A stretch of DNA of 64,000 nt from Stutzerimonas stutzeri. GTDB lineage: Bacteria; Pseudomonadota; Gammaproteobacteria; Pseudomonadales; Pseudomonadaceae. Made by a program: the position numbers and the translations under genes. The DNA is taken from NCBI RefSeq assembly GCF_000935215.1, contig NZ_JXXD01000143.1, forward strand, positions 1 to 64,000, written 5' to 3'. The notes beneath the pieces were generated by a model that worked only from the letters and a program-made list of their open reading frames with translations, had not been told where the DNA came from and made no database searches. Positions 1-9,694 of this stretch are shown one piece after another. How positions within the stretch are numbered: position 1 is the stretch's first letter; each line of letters starts with the position of its first letter.

Positions 1-6
1 GAAAAC

Positions 7-27
7 GGGGCCGGTGTAGCCGGCCCC
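7..27 (-). terminator. Intrinsic terminator after the amino-acid binding protein gene
   Basis: An 8-bp GC stem (GGGGCCGG / CCGGCCCC) encloses a 5-base loop. On the minus strand it is followed by CGTTTTC, a short U-run. It lies just past the stop of the binding-protein gene, suggesting that gene ends its transcript here rather than reading directly into transporter permease genes. Confidence 0.75.
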
Positions 28-33
28 GCTTGG

Positions 34-1062
34 TCAACGTACCGGCGGGGCGTACTGCACGCCGCCGTTGTTCCACAGGGCATTGAGGCCACGTTCGATC
101 TTCAGCTCGCTGCCGGCGCCGACGTTTCGATCGAAGATCTCGCCATAGTTACCGACCTGCTTGACGATCTGCACCGCCCAGTCCTTCGGCAGCTTCAGAT
201 CCTTGCCATATTCCCCCTCCACACCCAGCAGGCGGGCGACGTCAGGGTTCTTGGTGCTCTTGGCCTTTTCTTCGACGTTTGCCGAAGTGATGCCCAATTC
301 CTCGGCGTTGAGCATGGCGAACAAGGTCCAACGCACGATATCGAACCATTCCTCATCGCCTTGGCGGACCGCCGGGCCGAGGGGCTCCTTGGATATCACT
401 TCGGGTAGCACTACGTAGTCATCAGGCTTTGCCAGCTTGATGCGCTGGGCGTAGAGCTGCGACTGGTCGGAAGTGAGCACGTCGCAGCGGCCCGACTCCA
501 GTGACTTGGCGCTTTCATCCGAGGTGTCGTATGTGATGGGGGTGTACTTCAGGTTGTTGGCGCGGAAATAATCGGAGAGATTGAGTTCGGTAGTCGTGCC
601 TGCCTGAATGCAGACAGTCGCGCCATCCAGCTCCTTGGCACTTTTGACACCCAGCTCCTTGTTCACCAGAAAGCCTTGACCGTCGTAATAGGTCACGCCG
701 GTGAAATTCAGGCCCATCGCCGCATCACGCGAGCTGGTCCAGGTGGTGTTGCGCGACAGCATGTCCACTTCAGCGGATTGCAGCGCGGTGAAGCGCTCCT
801 TGGCGGTCAACGGACTGTACTTGACCTTGCTGGCGTCACCGAACACGGCGGCGGCCACCGCGCGACAGACATCCACGTCGATCCCCAGGTATTGCCCCTT
901 TGCATCGGCGTAGGAAAAGCCCGGAAGGCCATCACTGATACCGCACTGCACGAATCCTTTCTTCTGCACTGCATCGAGGGTCGCCCCCGCTTGCGCCAGC
1001 CCGCTGATTCCCAGCAGTGACGCTGCACCCAGCGCAGCCAGTGTGGATTTCACCCTAATCAT
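34..1062 (-). CDS. Amino acid ABC transporter periplasmic substrate-binding protein (AapJ/YhdW-like)
   Basis: This is a 342-residue extracytoplasmic binding protein that captures amino acids for an ABC importer. Residues 1-25 form a signal peptide ending in GLAQA. The mature protein starts with the family's opening (LDAVQKKGFVQCG, then GLPGFSYAD, then GIDVDVCRA). The length suits the larger AapJ-type general amino-acid binders rather than the 250-residue HisJ type. GGAGG precedes the ATG. A terminator follows at once, and any permease genes would lie outside the window, so it may be an orphan binding protein. The substrate cannot be read from sequence. Confidence 0.9.
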   Translation of the reverse strand: MIRVKSTLAALGAASLLGISGLAQAGATLDAVQKKGFVQCGISDGLPGFSYADAKGQYLGIDVDVCRAVAAAVFGDASKVKYSPLTAKERFTALQSAEVDMLSRNTTWTSSRDAAMGLNFTGVTYYDGQGFLVNKELGVKSAKELDGATVCIQAGTTTELNLSDYFRANNLKYTPITYDTSDESAKSLESGRCDVLTSDQSQLYAQRIKLAKPDDYVVLPEVISKEPLGPAVRQGDEEWFDIVRWTLFAMLNAEELGITSANVEEKAKSTKNPDVARLLGVEGEYGKDLKLPKDWAVQIVKQVGNYGEIFDRNVGAGSELKIERGLNALWNNGGVQYAPPVR

Positions 1063-2074
<1,012 letters not shown>

Positions 2075-2360
2075 GCACCAGCTCCGGTTGCCTATTCATC
2101 AAAGGAAGGATGAGCGGTGCGCTTGACCGTCCGCCACCTGGCAGGCTCAAGCGCGGTCGGCATCCTGCCACGCTTGAACCTGGCATCAGACACAGCCATG
2201 CCCCAAGGCCCTGACCAGGCCCGCGCGGTATCACACAACAGTACGTCAGGCGCGAGTGCGCCCGCTGGAAGCCAAGCCTTCCCGTGCGCGAGGCTTCGCC
2301 ATGCATGCGTCTTGCATTACACTGGCGCGCGACACTTTCCTAATAAATGACGAGAAGACC

Positions 2361-3788
2361 GTGCTCAAAGCACTCAAGAAAATCTTTGGCAAGGCACCGG
2401 ATGTACGGGCCAGCGCAGCCGATGACGTGCTCGCCGCCGACCACGAGGGCCAACACAGCGCCCCTCAGCAAGCAACGACGCCTGATTCTCAACCCAAGTC
2501 GCAGACCGCTGAGCGCGCCGCCGAAAAGCCGCGCCGTCAACGCAGCAGCAAGCCGCCAAAACCCGCCGCTCCGGCGTGGAAGCTGGAGGACTTCGAGGTC
2601 GAAGCGGCCGAAGGCAAGACCCGCTTCCACGACTTCAAGCTCGCACCCGAGCTGATGCACGCAATTCATGACCTGGGTTTTCCGTACTGCACGCCGATCC
2701 AGGCCCAGGTGCTCGGCTATACCCTCGCCGGCAGAGACGCCATTGGCCGCGCCCAGACCGGCACCGGCAAGACGGCTGCGTTTCTCATCTCCACCATCAC
2801 ACAGCTGCTCGACACTCCACCGCCGCGGGACCGCTATATGGGCGAACCGCGCGCACTGATCATCGCGCCGACCCGTGAACTCGTGGTGCAGATCGCCAAT
2901 GACGCGCTGGACCTGACCAAATACACCAACCTGAACGTGATGAGCTTCGTCGGCGGCATGGACTTCGACAAGCAGCTCAAGCTGCTGGAATCGAAATTCT
3001 GCGACATCCTGGTTGCCACACCCGGGCGCCTGCTGGATTTCAACCAGCGCGGCGAGGTGCATCTGGACATGGTCGAGGTGATGGTGCTGGATGAAGCCGA
3101 TCGCATGCTCGACATGGGCTTCATTCCGCAGGTCCGCCAGATCATCCGGCAGACGCCGCCCAAGAGCGAACGCCAGACCCTGCTGTTCTCAGCCACGTTC
3201 ACCGATGACGTGATGAACCTGGCGCAGCAGTGGACGACCAACCCCGCCGTGGTCGAGATCGAGCCGGAAAACGTCGCCAGCGACACCGTCGAGCAACACG
3301 TATTCGCCGTGGCTGGCAGCGACAAGTACAAGCTGCTGTACAACCTGATCACCCAGAATGACTGGACGCGGGTGATGGTCTTCGCCAACCGCAAGGATGA
3401 AGTGCGGCGCATCGAGGAACGCCTGACCCGGGACGGCATCAGCGCCGCGCAGATGTCCGGCGACGTGCCGCAGCACAAGCGCATCCGCACGCTGGAAGGT
3501 TTCCGCGAGGGCAAGATTCGGGTACTGGTGGCGACCGATGTCGCCGGTCGAGGCATCCATGTCGACGGCATCAGCCACGTGATCAACTTTACGCTGCCGG
3601 AAGATCCGGATGACTACGTGCACCGCATCGGCCGCACCGGCCGTGCCGGCACCAGCGGCACGTCGATCAGCTTCGCCGGCGAGGACGACTCCTTCGCCCT
3701 GCCGCCGATCGAAGCGCTGATTGGCCGCAAGATTCAGTGCGAAATGCCGCCGGCGGAACTGCTCGCCCCGGTCCCTCATTCGCGCTGA
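2361..3788 (+). CDS. rhlB: DEAD-box ATP-dependent RNA helicase RhlB
   Basis: This 475-residue RNA helicase unwinds structured RNA, as a degradosome partner or in ribosome and mRNA maintenance. A basic, Ala/Pro-rich, low-complexity N-terminal extension of about 90 residues precedes the core. Motifs run in order: the Q-motif region (YCTPIQAQ), Walker A (AQTGTGKT), PTRELV, DEAD (VLDEADRM), [14 protein letters not shown] and [11 protein letters not shown] place the start at GTG 2361, giving the conserved opening [10 protein letters not shown] after a GAGAAG ribosome site. An ATG at 2256 is in frame, but the extra 35 residues do not look conserved. A GCGCGGC hairpin follows the stop. Confidence 0.9.
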   Translation: MLKALKKIFGKAPDVRASAADDVLAADHEGQHSAPQQATTPDSQPKSQTAERAAEKPRRQRSSKPPKPAAPAWKLEDFEVEAAEGKTRFHDFKLAPELMHAIHDLGFPYCTPIQAQVLGYTLAGRDAIGRAQTGTGKTAAFLISTITQLLDTPPPRDRYMGEPRALIIAPTRELVVQIANDALDLTKYTNLNVMSFVGGMDFDKQLKLLESKFCDILVATPGRLLDFNQRGEVHLDMVEVMVLDEADRMLDMGFIPQVRQIIRQTPPKSERQTLLFSATFTDDVMNLAQQWTTNPAVVEIEPENVASDTVEQHVFAVAGSDKYKLLYNLITQNDWTRVMVFANRKDEVRRIEERLTRDGISAAQMSGDVPQHKRIRTLEGFREGKIRVLVATDVAGRGIHVDGISHVINFTLPEDPDDYVHRIGRTGRAGTSGTSISFAGEDDSFALPPIEALIGRKIQCEMPPAELLAPVPHSR

Positions 3789-3797
3789 GCCTATTGG

Positions 3798-3815
3798 GCG
3801 CGGCATTCGCCGCGC
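3798..3815 (+). terminator. Hairpin after rhlB
   Basis: A perfect 7-bp stem (GCGCGGC / GCCGCGC) with an ATTC loop begins 10 bases after the rhlB stop. There is no U-run, so it may act as an mRNA end-protection hairpin rather than a strong terminator. Confidence 0.45.
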
Positions 3816-3918
3816 TCCTGCGACCGTCACTCGCCTCCTCCATCAATGACCTGAATCAGGCCTCAACAGAGGTCAAGCGGCTAGAGTGGTAGCTAGATCG
3901 GAAATCGAGGAGACATCG

Positions 3919-4083
3919 ATGGACAGCATGCACTGGCTACTGTCGCTAATCGTCACCGGCTTCATCCTGCTCTGCGTAGGTTTCAACTACCGGGACCGGG
4001 ACTGGGGCGTGGGCCTTCTTGGCCTGGGCGTGCTCACCATGTTCTCGACGCTGGCCTTCAAGATGTACATCACCTTCTATTGA
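3919..4083 (+). CDS. Small inner-membrane protein, unknown function (54 aa)
   Basis: A short gene starting at ATG 3919 with a strong GAGGAGA ribosome site 5 bases upstream; an in-frame upstream start at 3886 lacks such a site. The protein has two hydrophobic segments (about residues 6-22 and 31-48) separated by a charged loop, NYRDRDWG, so it should be a two-pass membrane protein. It has no motif I recognise. It is convergent with moaE, whose stop lies 4 bases beyond its own stop. Confidence 0.65.
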   Translation: MDSMHWLLSLIVTGFILLCVGFNYRDRDWGVGLLGLGVLTMFSTLAFKMYITFY

Positions 4084-4087
4084 CGGC

Positions 4088-4546
4088 TCAGTCGTTCTCG
4101 CTCCAACGCTCAGCCGCGACCTGATCACTCGCGCGGCCCTCCACCCAGCGTGGCCCGGACGGCGTGGTTTCCTTCTTCCAGAACGGCGCCCGCGTCTTCA
4201 GGTAGTCCATCACAAAGCGACAGGCGTCGAAGGCAGCGTCGCGATGGGCGCTCGCCGCGCCGACGAAGACGATCGGCTCACCTGGCTCCAGGGGCCCGAC
4301 GCGATGCAGCACGTCGAGCCGCAATAATGGCCAGCGCTGCTCCGCCTCGATAATGATTTTCTCCAGTGCCTTTTCGGTCATCCCCGGCGCATGTTCGAGG
4401 AACATTCCGGCGACATCCTGCCCATCATTGAAATCCCTTACGTAACCGACGAACCCGGCGACCGCGCCAATCCCCAGGTTGGCCGCATGCAGCGCATTGA
4501 GTTCGGCCCCCGGATCGAACGCTGCCGTCTGTACACGAACCGCCAT
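4088..4546 (-). CDS. moaE: Molybdopterin synthase catalytic subunit MoaE
   Basis: This 152-residue large subunit of molybdopterin synthase adds two dithiolene sulfurs, delivered by MoaD, to cyclic pyranopterin monophosphate. Visible family motifs are GAVAGFVGYVRD near the N-terminus, the LEHAPGMTE segment, RVGPLEPGE, and a C-terminal conserved segment with catalytic lysines (YLKTRAPFWKKE). Its length is typical. It is the last gene of moaC-moaD-moaE, two bases after the moaD stop, which suggests stoichiometric translation with MoaD. Confidence 0.95.
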   Translation of the reverse strand: MAVRVQTAAFDPGAELNALHAANLGIGAVAGFVGYVRDFNDGQDVAGMFLEHAPGMTEKALEKIIIEAEQRWPLLRLDVLHRVGPLEPGEPIVFVGAASAHRDAAFDACRFVMDYLKTRAPFWKKETTPSGPRWVEGRASDQVAAERWSEND

Positions 4547-4548
4547 GC

Positions 4549-4797
4549 TCAGCCTCCGGTCACGGTGGGAAAGAAAGCGACTTCATCGTCATCGGTGATC
4601 GGCTCATCGAGACCACAGAGCTCCTGATTACGGGCACACATCAGGTTCTGCTCGGCAAGCACCTCCCAGACACCGCCCCGCGCAAGCAGCTGCTGGCGCA
4701 CGTCATCCACGTTGGCGAGCGAAGCATCCCACTGCAGGCGCTCGCCATCAGTGCCCAGGGTTTCGCGATAACGGGCAAAGAACTGGACGGTAATCAT
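4549..4797 (-). CDS. moaD: Molybdopterin synthase sulfur carrier subunit MoaD
   Basis: This 82-residue ubiquitin-fold protein carries the sulfur for molybdopterin synthesis as a C-terminal thiocarboxylate. The diagnostic C-terminal Gly-Gly is present (PTVTGG). I start it at ATG 4797 ([13 protein letters not shown]), which overlaps the moaC stop by 4 bases (ATGA) and so is translationally coupled; a longer upstream reading would only extend inside moaC. It is followed directly by moaE, its partner subunit. Confidence 0.95.
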   Translation of the reverse strand: MITVQFFARYRETLGTDGERLQWDASLANVDDVRQQLLARGGVWEVLAEQNLMCARNQELCGLDEPITDDDEVAFFPTVTGG

Positions 4798-5264
4798 GCC
4801 GGCACCTGCCAGTGACCGCTCTTGCCGCCGAGTTTTTCCAGCAGGCGCACGCCTTCGATGACCATGCCGCGATCCACGGCCTTGCACATGTCGTAGATGG
4901 TCAGCGCAGCGACGCTGGCAGCGGTCAACGCTTCCATCTCGACACCTGTCTGCCCGGCCAGCTTGCAGGCAGCGCGAATCAGTACGCAGTCTTCACCATC
5001 CGCCTGCAGCTCGACCTTGATGCTGGTGAGCAGCAGCGGATGACACAGCGGAATCAGTTCGTAGGTCTTCTTTGCCGCCTGGATGCCGGCGATGCGCGCC
5101 ACGGCGAAGACATCGCCCTTGGGATGACCACCCTGCTGGATCATTTGCAGGGTCTGCGGCAGCATGCGCACGCGGGCCTCGGCCACGGCTTCACGCGCGG
5201 TCACGGCCTTGTCGGTGACGTCGACCATGCTGGCCCGGCCTTGGGAATCGAGATGGGTGAGCAT
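4794..5264 (-). CDS. moaC: Cyclic pyranopterin monophosphate synthase MoaC
   Basis: This 156-residue enzyme converts the MoaA product of GTP into cyclic pyranopterin monophosphate in molybdenum cofactor synthesis. The family signature [10 protein letters not shown] lies near residues 75-84, and [19 protein letters not shown] near 110-128 carries the conserved Glu-Met-Glu and catalytic region. AGGAG precedes the ATG. It heads the moaCDE operon. The first-step enzyme MoaA is not in this window, so the pathway must be completed elsewhere. Confidence 0.96.
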   Translation of the reverse strand: MLTHLDSQGRASMVDVTDKAVTAREAVAEARVRMLPQTLQMIQQGGHPKGDVFAVARIAGIQAAKKTYELIPLCHPLLLTSIKVELQADGEDCVLIRAACKLAGQTGVEMEALTAASVAALTIYDMCKAVDRGMVIEGVRLLEKLGGKSGHWQVPA

Positions 5265-5364
5265 TCGGCGCTCCTGATCGGAAAATCACGAGTCTACCGC
5301 AGCCGCCGGCGATGAACCCGCCCCCGTAAGAGGTACTACCGGGCCATCGCCGCACGCGTCTCGG

Positions 5365-6753
5365 CTACATGTGCGCTTCGGCGTACTCGGCCAGCACCGA
5401 ACGCGGCACGCCCTGCAAGGTGATGTGCACACCGTGGGAGAAATCCTTGAAGCGCTCGGTCAGGTAAGTAAGCCCCGAACTGGTCGCGGACAGATAAGGC
5501 GTGTCGATCTGCGCCAGATTGCCCAGACAGACCACCTTCGAGCCGTTGCCCGCGCGGGTGATGATGGTCTTCATCTGATGCGGCGTGAGGTTCTGGCATT
5601 CGTCGATCAGGATCAGGCTCTGCTGGAAGCTGCGACCGCGGATGTAGTTCAGCGATTTAAACTGCAGCGGCACCTTTTGCAGGATGTAGTCGATGCTGCC
5701 GTGGGTGTTCTCGTCCTCCATGTGCAGCGCTTCGAGGTTATCGGTGATTGCACCCAGCCACGGCTCCATCTTCTCGGCCTCGGTGCCGGGCAGAAAGCCG
5801 ATGTCCTCGTCCAGCCCCTGTACGCTGCGGGTGGCGATGATGCGCCGGTAGCGCTTGCTGACCACGGTCTGCTCGATGGCCGCAGCCAGCGCGAGGATGG
5901 TCTTGCCCGAACCGGCGGCACCGGACAGGTTGACCAGATGGATATCCGGGTCGAGCAAGGCGAACAGCGCCAATGCCTGATGGATGTCCCGCGGGCGCAG
6001 GCCCCAGGCCTCCTGATGCAGCAGCGGCTCCTGATGCAGGTCGAGCAGCAGCAGCTCATCGGCCTTGATGCCCTTGATCCAGCCGACAAAGCCCTGTTCG
6101 TCGATGATGAACTCGTTGATGTGTACCGCGGGAAGGTTGTCGGTCAGCTGCACGCGGTGCCAGGTGCGCCCATGCCCCTGATGGGTCTCGACCTTGCTCA
6201 CGCGATCCCAGAACGAGCCGCTGACGCTGTGATAGCCGGGGGAAAGCTGGCCGACGTCATCGACCAGCTGATCGGTATGGTAATCCTCCGCCGCTACGCC
6301 ACAGGCACGCGCCTTCAGGCGCATGTTGATGTCCTTGGTCACCAGCACCACAGGCAAGCCTGGACGCCGTCTGCTCAGCTCGACCACCTGATTGATGATC
6401 TTGTTGTCGTTCAGATCCTCCGGCAACGCGCTGGACTCGCCACGCTTGCTCATGAGGATCGAAAGACTGCCGGAAGGCCCGCCCTTGCCGCGCTGGATCG
6501 GCACGCCGAGCTCGACCTCTTCCGGCGTGGCGTCACCGAGCAGCTTGTCGATCAAGCGGATTGCCTGACGACACTCGGCTGCGACGCTGTGCTTGCCAGC
6601 CTTGAGCTGGTCGAGTTCCTCCAGCACGGTCATCGGGATGGCGACCTGATGTTCCTGGAAGTTCAGCAAAGCGTTGGGATCGTGGATCAGTACATTCGTG
6701 TCGAGGACGTAGAGCGTGGGCTGGGTCGCGCGAGGTCTGCCGTAGTCATCCAT
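5365..6753 (-). CDS. PIN domain-PhoH family ATPase (PhoH2-like)
   Basis: A 462-residue fusion. The N-terminal PIN ribonuclease domain (about 12-150) begins YVLDTNVLIHDP with its metal-binding Asp. The C-terminal PhoH P-loop ATPase domain (about 250-460) has Walker A GAAGSGKT and a Walker B-like LILIDECQN. In PhoH2 proteins this pairing gives ATP-dependent RNA unwinding coupled to cleavage. I prefer ATG 6753 (MDDYGRPRA) because of its AGAAGG ribosome site; an ATG at 6792 would add 13 residues. It stands next to moaC, an arrangement I recall in other pseudomonads. A candidate Pho box lies upstream. Confidence 0.92.
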   Translation of the reverse strand: MDDYGRPRATQPTLYVLDTNVLIHDPNALLNFQEHQVAIPMTVLEELDQLKAGKHSVAAECRQAIRLIDKLLGDATPEEVELGVPIQRGKGGPSGSLSILMSKRGESSALPEDLNDNKIINQVVELSRRRPGLPVVLVTKDINMRLKARACGVAAEDYHTDQLVDDVGQLSPGYHSVSGSFWDRVSKVETHQGHGRTWHRVQLTDNLPAVHINEFIIDEQGFVGWIKGIKADELLLLDLHQEPLLHQEAWGLRPRDIHQALALFALLDPDIHLVNLSGAAGSGKTILALAAAIEQTVVSKRYRRIIATRSVQGLDEDIGFLPGTEAEKMEPWLGAITDNLEALHMEDENTHGSIDYILQKVPLQFKSLNYIRGRSFQQSLILIDECQNLTPHQMKTIITRAGNGSKVVCLGNLAQIDTPYLSATSSGLTYLTERFKDFSHGVHITLQGVPRSVLAEYAEAHM

Positions 6754-6911
6754 ACCGATCACCTTCTTCTGGGGCCAGAAACGAAGAGCCAAAAGCGCTT
6801 CGCTGCACAGTAACCGCCATGCGATTCAGGTGAGCGGACGAGGGTAGCCGGTGGATTCGGGGCTGCCCAGGAGCCGCCACCTGTGTCGCAGGGTTCGGCG
6901 GTCTGAATTCG

Positions 6912-6946
6912 GTAATACCGTAAAAGTTATGACAGACAAAAGACTT
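6912..6946 (-). promoter_or_regulatory. Candidate PhoB-dependent promoter of the PIN-PhoH gene
   Basis: Read on the minus strand, AAGTCTT (6940-6946) and CTGTCAT (6929-6935) are two 7-mers with a 4-base spacer, matching the classical Pho-box layout; the second is a perfect half-site and the first matches 4 of 7. A -10-like TATTAC (6912-6917) lies 11 bases further, the spacing seen in Pho promoters. An overlapping sigma-70 reading, TTGTCT-N16-TATTAC, is also possible. This is inferred from pattern only. Confidence 0.4.
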
Positions 6947-7012
6947 TTCCGTTGAACTCGGCTTTTTTTCACGAATCGACCAAACGGCCTTGGCGCGCGT
7001 ATTTCAGCCGCG

Positions 7013-7993
7013 CTATTGTCGATGATCAAGGTGCGCGCTTTCGTCGCAGCGATTCACTTCCACGGTGATGTGCACCAGCTGTGGGAAGCCCTGCAACGCA
7101 GCCTTGTAGTGGTCGGCGGTGTGCGCCTGATGCGTCACCAGGCTCAGGATGCAGCTGTATTGCGACCGCCCTACCCGCCACAGATGCAGATCGGCGACCT
7201 CGGTATCCGGCACCTCCTGCAGCGCTTCCCGAACCCTGTGCACCAGCGGATCATCCATCTCCCGATCGAGCAGCACCTTGGCGGTATCGCGCAACAGGCC
7301 GCGCGCCCATACAAGGATCACCAGCGCGCCGACGATACCCATCACCGGGTCCAGCCAGCTCCAGCCGAAGAACTTGCCGCCCAGCAGCGCGATGATCGCA
7401 GCCACCGACGTCAGCGCATCGGTCAGCACATGGATGAAGGCGGCGTGCCGATTCAGGTCCTTGCCACCCGAAGCGTGTTCATGCTCATGCGCATGCTCGT
7501 CGTGACCGTGACCGTGACCGTGACCGTGACCGTGGTCATGCTGATCCCGCAGCAACCAGGCGGACAGCAGATTCACCAGCAAGCCGATCACGGCGACCAT
7601 CAAAGCTGCATCGAAACCGATCGCGACCGGCGACCAGAGCCGCGACAGCGATTCGCCGATCATGAACAGCGCCACGACGACCAGCAGCAAGGCGCTGGTG
7701 AAACCGGCCAGCACCTCGATCTTCCAGGTTCCGAACGCGAAACGCTGGTCCGCCGCGTAGCGCCGAGCCAGCAGATACGCCAACGCCGCCAGGCCGATGG
7801 CTACCATGTGCGAGGCCATATGCCAGCCGTCCGCCAGCAACGCCATGGAGTTGAACCAGTAACCGGCGATGATCTCCACCAACATGGTCAAGCCGGTCAG
7901 AATGACCACCGCCCAGGTCTGACGCTCGGAGTTGCGCTCCAGCGGACGGTAGTCGTGAGGTGGTTGCCATTGCGCATGATTGCAGCCAGACAT
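7013..7993 (-). CDS. dmeF: Cation diffusion facilitator, DmeF-type Co(II)/Ni(II) efflux transporter
   Basis: This 326-residue inner-membrane metal/proton antiporter has six predicted membrane segments. The metal-site motifs are ALLADGWHMASH (TM2) and HVLTDALTS (TM5). An intracellular His-rich loop (HDHGHGHG... to about residue 178) separates TM4 from TM5. The cytoplasmic C-terminal domain ends IVVEVNRC-like. The HMASH form of the TM2 motif and the very long His loop point to the DmeF subgroup exporting cobalt and nickel rather than zinc, but zinc cannot be excluded. ATG 7993 has an AGGAG site 5 bases upstream; a start at 8035 is less likely. Confidence 0.85.
   Translation of the reverse strand: MSGCNHAQWQPPHDYRPLERNSERQTWAVVILTGLTMLVEIIAGYWFNSMALLADGWHMASHMVAIGLAALAYLLARRYAADQRFAFGTWKIEVLAGFTSALLLVVVALFMIGESLSRLWSPVAIGFDAALMVAVIGLLVNLLSAWLLRDQHDHGHGHGHGHGHDEHAHEHEHASGGKDLNRHAAFIHVLTDALTSVAAIIALLGGKFFGWSWLDPVMGIVGALVILVWARGLLRDTAKVLLDREMDDPLVHRVREALQEVPDTEVADLHLWRVGRSQYSCILSLVTHQAHTADHYKAALQGFPQLVHITVEVNRCDESAHLDHRQ
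7501..7535 (-). repeat. Tandem hexamer repeat encoding the His-Gly metal loop
   Basis: The plus strand shows CGTGAC repeated five times followed by a partial unit. It encodes alternating His-Gly in the metal-binding loop of the efflux pump. Each gain or loss of a unit stays in frame and adds or removes a His-Gly pair, so loop length could vary between strains by slippage. Confidence 0.85.
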
Positions 7994-8127
7994 ACGAACT
8001 CCTTGATTGACGCCTTCCAGCTTGTGCCTTGCCACGCGGGGAAGGTCAACCGTTGCCTATGGCCGCCATAGCTGGAGCCGCTCCGCTCGTACCCCTACAA
8101 TCGCGCCATCAGACAGGAGACCCGTAC

Positions 8128-8907
8128 ATGCTGATGGTGATTTCCCCCGCCAAGACGCTCGACTATGAAACACCCCCGATAACCGAACGCTTCACTCAGC
8201 CTCAGTACCTGGAGCACTCGCAACTGCTGATCGACCTGTTGCGCGATTACTCGCCAGCGCAGATCAGCGAACTCATGCACCTTTCCGACAAGCTGGCCGC
8301 CCTGAACGTCGCGCGCTACGGCAGTTGGTCGGCTGAATTCACGCCGGAGAATGCCAAGCAGGCACTGCTCGCCTTCAAGGGCGATGTCTACACCGGTCTG
8401 AGCGTCGAGGATTTCACCGAGAGCGACCTGCTGTTCGCACAGGAGCATCTGCGCATGCTGTCGGGGCTTTACGGCCTGTTGCGCCCGCTGGACCTGATGC
8501 AGCCGTATCGGCTGGAAATGGGCACCAAACTGGCCAATCCGCGCGGCAAGGATCTGTACGCATTCTGGGGCGAGCGCATCACTGGCTGGCTGAACGAGGC
8601 GCTTGTCGAGCAGGGTGACGATGTCCTGCTGAATCTGGCCTCCAACGAGTACTTCAGCGCGGTCAAACGCAAGGCGCTGAACGCACGAGTCATCAACGTC
8701 GACTTCAAGGACATGAAGAACGGCCAGTACAAAATCATCTCGTTCTACGCGAAAAAGGCACGAGGCCTGATGGCCCGCTGGGTGATCAAGGAACGCATCG
8801 GCAACCCTGATCAGCTGCCAGAGTTCGACTACCAGGGCTACCGCTACAGTCGGGATGACTCGACCCGCGACCGCTTGGTATTCCTGCGCGACGCCGCCGA
8901 CCAGTAA
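8128..8907 (+). CDS. yaaA: Peroxide stress protein YaaA (DUF328/UPF0246)
   Basis: This 259-residue cytosolic protein limits free iron and so Fenton damage during peroxide stress in E. coli. It opens with the family signature [14 protein letters not shown]. Further conserved stretches are [43 protein letters not shown] and the C-terminal FDYQGYRYS. The length equals the family norm. ATG 8128 has a CAGGAGA ribosome site; an upstream in-frame start at 8029 would add 33 unrelated residues. The gene is divergent from the metal efflux gene. Confidence 0.94.
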   Translation: MLMVISPAKTLDYETPPITERFTQPQYLEHSQLLIDLLRDYSPAQISELMHLSDKLAALNVARYGSWSAEFTPENAKQALLAFKGDVYTGLSVEDFTESDLLFAQEHLRMLSGLYGLLRPLDLMQPYRLEMGTKLANPRGKDLYAFWGERITGWLNEALVEQGDDVLLNLASNEYFSAVKRKALNARVINVDFKDMKNGQYKIISFYAKKARGLMARWVIKERIGNPDQLPEFDYQGYRYSRDDSTRDRLVFLRDAADQ

Positions 8908-8924
8908 AACGCAATGCCGGCGGC

Positions 8925-8942
8925 AGAGCCCGTACGGGCTCT
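8925..8942 (+). terminator. Palindromic hairpin after yaaA
   Basis: An 18-base perfect palindrome (AGAGCCC GTAC GGGCTCT) sits 17 bases past the yaaA stop. There is no U-run, so termination is plausible but not certain. Confidence 0.5.
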
Positions 8943-9694
8943 ACCGCTGCCCTCAGCGACTCCATTAGCGGGTCCGCCCAGCACGTCCCACTGCCTCTAC
9001 CAAGACCTCCCGATCAACCGTCCGCATTGCCCTGGGCAGATGAGCGCACCTTGAATCCGTTCGCAAAAACTGGCCGATCAACGGTTGCCGAGGCGGGAAC
9101 TATCCAGCGTGGCTCGCAATCATAAGCGCGTACCGACAATTCCAGGTGGAAAGGGAAGTCGCACATGAACGTGCATTGGGTCATCAATTTCGCAGATCGC
9201 TCCGTTCGAGATCGTCAGTCGATCTTGGCGGTAGCGCAACTTCAGACGGCGATACGGCTGATTATCCAGCCCACAGCCGCGGCGTCGAGCAGAGCCTACG
9301 CGGCATCTGACACGGCAAACGCCGAGCAAGGCACGAACAGAGGGTTACGGCCATGCAAGCGCATCACTCCCGCTCGACCGACAGGTGCCACACACCGCGC
9401 GCGACGATGGCGCTCCTCAGTAGCGCGCCAAACGCCGACCACGAGCGCCCGGTGCAGATGACCATGATCGACATCTCGCCCGATACACATGCGGCCTGAA
9501 CGGCCACGGTGCGACATCCAGGCGATTAACCAGACAGCAGATTTCAATCTCGAGGCATGCCTTGGGACAGAGTGGATTTCGTCCAGCCAACTGGCGATTC
9601 CTCCGACAAAGAACAGTAACAACCCAGGCGCGGCCAAGAGGCCGGCGTCACCGGACAAGTAGAACGACCTTCGAAACGATTCAGGAGAAGCAAT
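8943..9694 (+). other. Long gene-poor region upstream of the GDP-mannose gene
   Basis: About 750 bp without a recognisable gene. Short open frames exist (for example 9165-9461 on plus and 9296-9658 on minus), but their translations are Arg/Ala-rich, resemble no family I know, and have no neighbour coupling. The stretch holds an AlgU-like promoter near 9097 and ends in an AGGAGA ribosome site for the next gene. It may be a long 5' leader or decayed sequence. Confidence 0.5.
9097..9124 (+). promoter_or_regulatory. Possible AlgU (sigma-E type) promoter
   Basis: GAACTA, then 17 bases, then TCATA, resembles the sigma-22/AlgU consensus (GAACTT, 16-17 bases, TCTGA). It lies about 570 bp before an exopolysaccharide-precursor gene of a kind often controlled by AlgU. 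The distance and the two mismatches keep this tentative. Confidence 0.3.

Noticed and set aside
5265..5364. Moco riboswitch upstream of moaC
   Set aside because: The 100-bp spacer shows no recognisable aptamer core and moaC has an ordinary short leader.
5371..6813. 480-codon plus-strand frame antisense to the PIN-PhoH gene
   Set aside because: PIN-PhoH is intact with clear motifs; the antisense has none.
7501..7535. Tandem repeat considered as a CRISPR or VNTR array
   Set aside because: The unit is 6 bases, without spacers, and lies inside a coding sequence in frame.
9165..9461. 98-codon frame with a purine-rich site before its ATG
   Set aside because: The translation turns Arg-rich with no family similarity I recognise; evidence is too weak to call a gene.
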